From Tetrapyrgos nigripes (lineage: Eukaryota > Basidiomycota > Agaricomycetes > Agaricales > Campanellaceae), in assembly GCA_013368315.1 (NCBI GenBank), contig JAACJM010000117.1, forward strand, positions 62,001-126,000: a DNA stretch of 64,000 bases, in the 5' to 3' direction. The position numbers and the translations under genes are program-made. The notes beneath the pieces were generated by a model. It was not told the DNA's origin. It searched no databases and saw nothing but the letters and a program-made list of their open reading frames with translations. This document shows, one piece after another, positions 58,090-64,000 of this stretch (the first letter of the stretch is position 1; every line of letters begins with the position of its first letter).

Positions 58090-58847
58090 GACAGTCCAAG
58101 AACAAAACGCGACTAGTCACGACGCGTGATACGCTCCATAAGCGAAAATTGATGACGCCGGTACCGGTACCGATCGTGACTCTCAGTGTTTTCTTAATTC
58201 TACACATACATGTACGCTTCTGCAGGTATGACTCACATGCCATCGGAGAAGTGAGCGAGCGTGGAAGCGACCCAGACAAGGGAGGAATTAGCTCAGTAAG
58301 CGAGCAATTGTTCGCTGACATATCAGAATGATATCGCCCTCGGAGGACGCCCAGCCCCTACGAACAGGACAGTGTCTGCGAACAAATGCCGAGATATATT
58401 TTTCAAAAGTGTATACTACACATTTTCTATCTGACCTTTTTAGACCCATCATCCAATCGAACGCGGCTCGCGCTCTTCCAGCTCCGATCGCGAGTGAGTA
58501 GTAGTGCAGAGACCAATGGGATGCCAGTTGTACCGGCAGTAAGAGCAGCAGCAGTGTGTGTTCGCGTGAGTTTGTGACACCACGCAACCTGGGGCACACA
58601 AAAGTCTCCAAGAGGCAGGGTGGGAGGAGTCGCAGCATGAAGAGATAGATAGATAGATTACACCGGGACCGGAGTAGCTACTGATACTTTTACATCGAAA
58701 ATAAGATGCGCGAAGTAGCTAACCGTGGAACCAATTACTGATTCACCGGGGCAAGCAACGAAGCTGCAGGGGCAACGTCCTGCTACCAGAGCAGGGTAGA
58801 CCGTCTGCGACCACGAAGCGCTATAGAGCGGCGCAGAGACAGGAAAT
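58090..58847. other. Promoter-side spacer of RAD4, no gene recognised
   Basis: This holds the RAD4 upstream region. At 58640-58670 the words AGATAGATAGATAGATTACACC and GGACCGGAG resemble the insertions inside the tRNA-Thr-like copies at 27.2 and 29.8 kb. Confidence 0.4.
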
Positions 58848-59087
58848 GTGGGTCTCGATGCGGGATATACACGGGAAATATGAGCAGTAGTACATAAGTA
58901 GATGTAGAGCGCCGAGTTAAAGGTGAGAACGGAAAGAAATGGAAAAACAAGAGTACGAAATGAGGATGTGGGTCTCGATGCGGGAAATAAACGGGAAATA
59001 TGAGCAGTAGTACATAAGTAGATGAAGAGCGCCGAGTCAAAGGTGAGAACGGAAAGAAATGGAAAAACAAGAGTACGAAATGAGTAC
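58848..59087. repeat. Two tandem copies of a 120-bp unit
   Basis: 58848-58967 and 58968-59087 start GTGGGTCTCGATGCGGGA and agree at all but a handful of positions. A minus-strand frame stays open through both copies (141 codons) because 120 is divisible by three; its duplicated, Phe/Ser-rich translation is not convincing as a protein. Confidence 0.85.
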
Positions 59088-60127
59088 GAATTGAGATAAC
59101 AGATCTACCAAAGAAATAAGAGGAATTGAGACGGAAGAGAAAGAGAGAAGGGAAAGAAACGGAGCATAGAAGAAGAAAACGGGGCACAGAACGAGAGAGG
59201 CTGAACATAGTAGTATTAAAAAAATGCGTGAGTTGCGACCAGATTTGAAGGCAATCGCGTTGAGCAGCTGCGAACGGAGATGGTGCAGTTGTAACTTAAC
59301 CATCATTGTGCAAACAGGCCTTTGAGAACCTTGATATGGAACAGTACAGCGCAAGTAGCACCCAAATGAGGTGTTTGTAACTAAAAAGCCTTCATTGAAA
59401 AGGGACCTTCCAAGAGCCAGCGACTAATACAGTATGTGAGTCATTGGACAAGCAAATGGCCTCGTATATACGTACCAGCGTCCAGCCTAGGCTAAGGGCC
59501 GCTTCAACAGGTTACTTCCGTGAACATAGCGAGTACAGGTTGAAAGGGACCTGGAGCCCGAACTGAGGGTGAAAAAGAAGAAAGAAATGCCTGCACTGTA
59601 GTACACACCTTGCCCTGAACGAAAAGCTTAAGTCTAATGAACTCCAATCTGACTCCAGTCCATCCCGTCTAGTTCAGAAACAATTCCTCTACAACTCTCC
59701 CTTTCTCGTCCATCTCATCCCTCGCCAATCCCGGCTCCAACCTTGAAGAACGAATTTTTGCCCGACATTAGTGACTTGTAACATTCGTCGACAAGACGCG
59801 TAGATCACCGTGCTAGACGTAGGTGAAAACGAAAACTGAAAGCGCCTATAACGTTTCTGATGGTAATGCGCTTGCAGGGTGCCTTGGATGCCTTGAGCTG
59901 GATTCGAACTTGACCTTGCCGTTCAAGTTGTTAGCAAGAGTCAAGAGCCCTGCGAAATTACACCGGGAGCATTCTCCCCGTCAGCGACTCTACTGGCGTC
60001 AACATAGCTTATCGCTTTGAAGAAGACTGGCCAGTTGGTAAATTATGGTTTGGATATTGTTTGGATATGGCAATATTGCGACGTGCCTCAAAGCTGTGGT
60101 TGATGTGTCCATTGGCGCCCTTCGTCC
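59088..60127. other. Intergenic region upstream of the HET gene
   Basis: No gene is supported. The right part contains one copy of the 116-bp direct repeat described separately. Confidence 0.4.
59791..59906. repeat. 116-bp direct repeat, copy A (upstream of HET gene)
   Basis: This has equal length and about 90 per cent identity with 63845-63960. Shared words include ACAAGACGCGTAGATCACCG, CCTATAACGTTTCTGA and TGCGCTTGCAGGGTGCC. Confidence 0.85.
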
Positions 60128-60134
60128 TATAAAA
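60128..60134 (+). promoter_or_regulatory. TATA box of the HET gene
   Basis: TATAAAA stands 121 nt upstream of the ATG at 60255. The distance leaves room for a short leader, possibly with an intron (GTGATGCC to TTGTAG at about 60190-60237). Confidence 0.45.
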
Positions 60135-60254
60135 GCCAGACAGTCTACACATGCCCGTTAACAGCATTCATTCCTTTCCACAATGTACGCCGTGATGCCT
60201 TATGCTCACACTGTTGTCTGACCCTTGCCTTTGTAGTTTCGATTACTCTATCTC

Positions 60255-62368
60255 ATGCGTCTCTTGAATACCAAAACCCTCAAACTCGAGGAGTTTTACG
60301 CCGATATCCCGCGGTATGCAATTCTATCTCATACCTGGGAGAAGGAGGAGGTCACTTTCCAGGACATCCAGAATCTCGAAACTGCAAGACTTAAAGCTGG
60401 TTTCGCCAAAATCCAGAATGCCTGCGCGCGCGCTTGCAGGTACGACTTCGAGTGGATTTGGATCGACTCGTGCTGCATCAACAAGGAGAGCAGTGCTGAG
60501 CTTTCAGAGGCAATCAACTCCATGTACCAGTACTACGAGGATGCTGTGGTATGCTACGTCTACCTATGCGATGTTTCCATCGAGTTCCACCCTCGGAATC
60601 CCGAATCTAGCTTCAAGGACAGTCGATGGTTTAAAAGGGGATGGACGCTGCAGGAGCTACTTGCACCCCACTATGTCATATTCTTGGATAAAGATTGGGT
60701 TCGGATTGGGACCAGGTGGACCTTGCGCGATGTGGTCTCTGCAATCACATCCATTCCGGTGGAGGTCTTCGAAGGTGGTTGGGATATCAACACATACAGT
60801 GTTGCTCAGAAGATGTCGTGGGCAGCATTACGGGAGACGACGAGGCCAGAAGACCAAGCTTATAGCTTGATGGGGATATTTGGGGTCAGCATGCCACCAA
60901 TCTATGGGGAAGGTGGTGCAAAAGCCTTTATGCGACTGCAGCAGGAAATCATCAAAATATCTGATGATCGGAGCATCTTTGCCTGGGTCGCCGCATCGTC
61001 CGAACACGATGGACACAGGGGATTGTTGGCTAGGTCGCCGTACGAATTCAGAATGTCTGGTGAAGTGGAGGCTAGTGACTCAGATTTCCTTGGAGACAGA
61101 TCATCTTACTCGTTTGGCAACAATGGTCTCCACATCCATCTTCCTCTTGAAACCACCGTCGACTCCAGTCGCGGTGACGATGTCTTTCTTGCATCCCTAC
61201 TCTGTCACTCCGAGAGAGACGGTAGCTTCTTATCGTTCTATCTCCAAAAGACGAGTCGGCAGCAATACGTCCGGTGTTATCCAGATCAGTTGGCCTTCAG
61301 ACCCACACTCCAGCCTGCGCTCAACAATATTCAGGAGCTTACAGTTAGGGAAGTTACTGTCACTCGGAGGTCACGATTCGACGCCGAGGTTCATTCATTC
61401 GATCCAGTGATGTTTCACGTCGATCTCCTTCCCTCCGCTCGACACTTCCTTAACCTTTGTACCGACACCCTATCATCGTCTGTCGTTCATTCCCCCAATT
61501 CAAGCAGAGTTTCCGTTCGACTTGAACCAGGATTATTGCATCAGTTGATCTATAGAACTCAAGGTACCAGAGAGGCATTCACCATTCGTCTTTCGTATCC
61601 TTGGCGGAGCGATTTGCCTTACTATACCCTGCACCTTGGTGGTCAACCCTTCGAGGAGTATTCTTTGTCTACTGATCCTTTGTCTACCGATCCTTTGTCT
61701 ACGATCCTTTGTCTACCGATCCTCGAGATGATGGGACAGTGGTGTGTTTGGGCAGTGGTGCTGTCTCTGTCCACTGCGAGGTGACAGGCCGGTTAGACCG
61801 ACATATCGAAATTGATTTTATGGACTGGCAGGACAGTCTCGAAATCGACTTTTGGACACAGACCCTTCGACCTCCACGTTCAGGCTTTATCGTGCCATCC
61901 AAAATGGAGCCTACAGGATTGAAGTCACGTGATAGAACAATTCCGCTGATAGGAGTCTATCCCGCCAATTTGTATATGAAGACGTTCCAAGATATGTCAT
62001 ATATTCCTGTGTCTCCTACAGGTGACACTGCGCTTCCCTCCCGCATTCTTACATATGGCACAGAAGATGGCAAACTCGTATTTCATGTTGCCATTGGGCT
62101 CCTGGGCCCCTCATCAGGGACATCTTGGACAGAGGTCGTTGTTGGCCAGGAAACTACGGAACAAGTGTATCACTCCTATGTCAATGGGCACCGGTCAAAG
62201 GCCAATAAACGACTGATGATGCAACAATCTTATTTTGAATGGGACTGGCCCTACCGAGGTATTCTGAGTGCTTCGGTCCAAGAGAGGTCGAGTCTACAGC
62301 TTGGAACACATTTGCTTCGTTTAGACTGGACAGCTAATTTCCGAGTAACCTTTGTCCACGACAGTTGA
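60255..62368 (+). CDS. HET-domain protein, C-terminus shifted by a 1-bp deletion in a 15-bp repeat
   Basis: A single exon begins MRLLNTKTLKLEEFYADIPR and contains the HET domain of fungal heterokaryon-incompatibility proteins: YAILSHTWEKEEVTF, FEWIWIDSCCINKESSAELS, YYEDAVVCYVYLCDV, SRWFKRGWTLQELLAPH, then RPEDQAYSLMGIFGVSMPP and YGEGGAKAFMRLQQEI. In characterised systems such proteins mediate non-self recognition and cell death on hyphal fusion. A long beta-rich C-terminal part without recognised domain follows. At 61662-61720 a 15-nt unit (CCTTTGTCTACCGAT) is repeated four times, but the third copy (61692-61705) has only 14 nt; the frame then ends at 61784, while a 219-codon frame (61709-62368) continues in the next phase with similar composition. 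The full-length protein would be about 700 aa. Confidence 0.85.
61662..61720 (+). repeat. Four 14-15-nt tandem units inside the HET gene
   Basis: The units are 15, 15, 14 and 15 nt long: TCTTTGTCTACTGAT, then CCTTTGTCTACCGAT, CCTTTGTCTACGAT and CCTTTGTCTACCGAT. The missing C in unit three (near 61702) changes the reading frame. Confidence 0.9.
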
Positions 62369-62524
62369 CTACGACGAGCTAGAGTAGACGGGGTACATCG
62401 TATACATAGCTAGCTATAGACAATGATACAGAAGTCCTACTAGTACATCAGTACATACAGCGAAAACACGAAATCCCACGTCTACAGCTTTGGCGGCCCG
62501 GGTCTGTCTCGTACACTCACTATC

Positions 62525-63835
62525 CTAGCGCTTCTCGCCCTTGACGCCCTTCTCACCCTCGGTCCGAGATGTCGTCTCTGTCTTCAGCGTGTCTATCTCA
62601 GTCTGAGGCCGACTTTCCTCAGCGTTACTATGTCCCTTTCCAATACTCTCCGCAACCTGACCCAAAATTTCCTCCGTCTCCTCCTGCTTCTTTTCAATAC
62701 TCTCCGCTACCCAATCCAAAAACATCTCTTTCTTAAGCTTCTCGACCAACCTGTTCGCTTCTTCCTCTGCTTCAAGGTGCTCTCTCTCCTTCTCCTTGGC
62801 TTCAGCCTCTCGTCCTCGCTCCTCTAAATCTTCCACGCTGCCCTTCGTCTCTTCCTAATGCTTCAACAACTTTTCTTCCCAGCCAAGCTCTTTACATAAT
62901 TCTCTAATGATATCATCGCATTTACGAAACCATCCGGGTCTTCGCGTTCACTGAAATCTCCAGCGAGGTCGAGATTCGAGATTAATGAGAGCTCGGGGAC
63001 AGGGATAGAGAGCTAGGCCGGCGAAAGGGTACACGGCGAGAGATGTTCCAATGAAAATGTTGAGGTCGGCATTGCGGACTTTGGATATCGAGGCGGAAAA
63101 CGCTTCGGGAAGCTGGAAGATTTTTGACTCAGTTTGGATGAACGACGGCGACGAAAAGAAAAGCGAAGACACGTACACGTTCACCGAAAAACACTATATC
63201 TGGCTTAACCAGATTACGGCGTCTTCTTGCATCCTGGTATCTTCTTCGTCCGGGAAAAGTTTAGAACGAGGTCTTTCATCTTTGCGTCATCGAAAGGCGT
63301 GCAGCATTTCAAACACCGTTGAGCAGTGAAACTGCCATAGGCCTCAACTATCTTGTGATCTGGAACTCCGGCGCGACGTTCTAGGGTGTCGATGTTCTGC
63401 ATGAGGCAGAGAGATAAAAATCCTGTACGTGCAGGAGACAGATGAAGGAATGTGTTATCGTTGGTCGAAATTTGCCTGGGTAGAGTTCGTTCGCGAGGTG
63501 TAGACTAGATAGGATGCAAAGGTTAGAGCAGGTAGTTAATAGTGATGATATGTAATACGCACAAGGAACGGGGTTATTCTGGAAAAACTGTATGTCAAAG
63601 ACTGCTTCAGGATGGGGTGGGTTTAGACGAGCGAGGTTGGCCTGGTTCCGTAAATTGTGAGGGTCTGTTCATGAATTTCTGAGGATACCAGCACATACAT
63701 ATAGTCCTGAAAAGATCCTCAATCAGTATGACTCGAGTTCGGACCAACTCGTCCTAAAACTCACCAGTCTTTGGGGATCTAAAATCAGGTATTCCAGCTG
63801 AAGTACTGACATCTTTGAAAACACCTCAGTCTTAA
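62525..63835 (-). pseudogene. Sirtuin (SIR2-family deacetylase) pseudogene, 5' truncated
   Basis: The minus strand reads as an Hst2/SIRT-like enzyme: STSAGIPDFRSPKTG (NAD-binding loop), NLARLNPPHPEAVFDIQFF, ELYPGKFRPTITHSFICLL, TQNIDTLERRAGVPDHK-type CRTSTP/MQNIDTLERRAGVPDHK, then EAYGSFTAQRC and CLKCC (zinc pair), NLVKPDIVFFGE, LPEAFSASIS, IFIGTSLAVYPFAGLA and PRALINLE. The catalytic His of the EAHGSF motif is Tyr here. The glycine-rich start (GAG) is replaced by unrelated sequence next to the direct repeat at 63845. Frames break near 63217, again at about 62950-62980, and a TAG interrupts LLKH*EETKG near 62855. A Glu/Lys coiled-coil tail (62525-62836) closes it. Such enzymes deacetylate protein lysines with NAD; this copy cannot. 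Confidence 0.85.
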
Positions 63836-63844
63836 CGCTCATCC

Positions 63845-63960
63845 ACAAGACGCGTAGATCACCGCTCTAGACATAGGTGAATGCGAAAACTAAAAGTGCC
63901 TATAACGTTTCTGACGATGATGCGCTTGCAGGGTGCCTCGGATGCCTTGAGCTGGATTCG
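63845..63960. repeat. 116-bp direct repeat, copy B (at the sirtuin 5' breakpoint)
   Basis: This is the counterpart of 59791-59906. It begins about 10 nt beyond the last sirtuin-like codon, so the duplication end and the sirtuin truncation nearly coincide. The window ends 40 nt later, and what the copy precedes cannot be seen. Confidence 0.8.
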
Positions 63961-64000
63961 ATATAATCCGAGTCTAAGATCTATCTCATATCATTACATA

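Noticed and set aside
58783..59208. 141-codon minus-strand ORF with internal duplication
   Set aside because: It stays open only because the underlying 120-bp tandem repeat is divisible by three; Phe/Ser-rich composition, no domain, no splice signals.

Overview
The window looks like a nuclear contig piece from a filamentous basidiomycete, most likely an Agaricomycete. The grounds are densely spliced genes with mostly 45-70 nt GT..AG introns, and gene families typical of that group: a DUF6533-like membrane protein, a HET-domain protein, an EthD pair, a UbiA-type prenyltransferase, a small secreted protein and basidiomycete-type DNA transposons. A precise taxon cannot be named from sequence alone. 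No rRNA, CRISPR array or prokaryotic signal was seen.

Layout. 1-25 kb is an AT-rich, transposon-dominated island. It holds a Mutator-like (MULE) transposase with a GCM/WRKY-type zinc domain, apparently spliced into USP-like and Ulp1-like cysteine protease modules (0.3-5.8 kb). A KOW-domain protein on the minus strand follows (6.2-7.2 kb), then a field of GGCACGCAG-type motifs (7.3-8.4 kb), decayed coding remnants, a broken MFS transporter (10.6-12.9 kb), a 3.5-kb segment bounded by inverted repeats (13.2-16.7 kb), a decayed minus-strand ORF (17.0-19.1 kb), and a long transposase with a WRN/RNase D-like 3'-5' exonuclease domain inside it (20.1-24.8 kb). Most of the large ORFs here are interrupted by in-frame TGA codons that look like CGA or TGG changed by C-to-T transition.

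25-38 kb is a segmentally duplicated block. It contains two intact tandem aldo/keto reductases plus a decayed third copy, two intact EthD-domain genes, and six complete or degenerate tRNA-Thr(AGT) copies on the minus strand with anticodon-loop introns of very different length and sequence, plus one 5'-half fragment. A seventh, intact tRNA-Thr lies alone on the plus strand at 46.5 kb. A DUF6533-like membrane protein gene sits at 35.1-36.3 kb.

38-64 kb is gene-rich. A TRM61 (tRNA m1A58 methyltransferase catalytic subunit) gene and a PAS-domain protein gene are divergently transcribed from one short promoter; both have very large low-complexity insertions. A UbiA-type prenyltransferase (46.9-48.0 kb), a GH27 alpha-galactosidase with a C-terminal carbohydrate-binding-like domain (49.4-51.8 kb), an extreme poly-C/poly-T tract (52.5-52.7 kb), a small secreted protein (53.0-53.8 kb), the nucleotide excision repair factor RAD4/XPC (54.0-58.1 kb), a HET-domain protein (60.3-62.4 kb) and a decayed sirtuin (62.5-63.8 kb) follow. 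A 116-bp direct repeat flanks the last two.

Functionally the block is a mixture: housekeeping (TRM61, RAD4, tRNA-Thr), secreted and metabolic functions (GH27, AKR, EthD, UbiA), self/non-self recognition (HET) and mobile DNA. Single-base frame breaks in otherwise well-conserved genes (UbiA, RAD4, HET) mean that residual assembly indels must be considered alongside real pseudogenisation.
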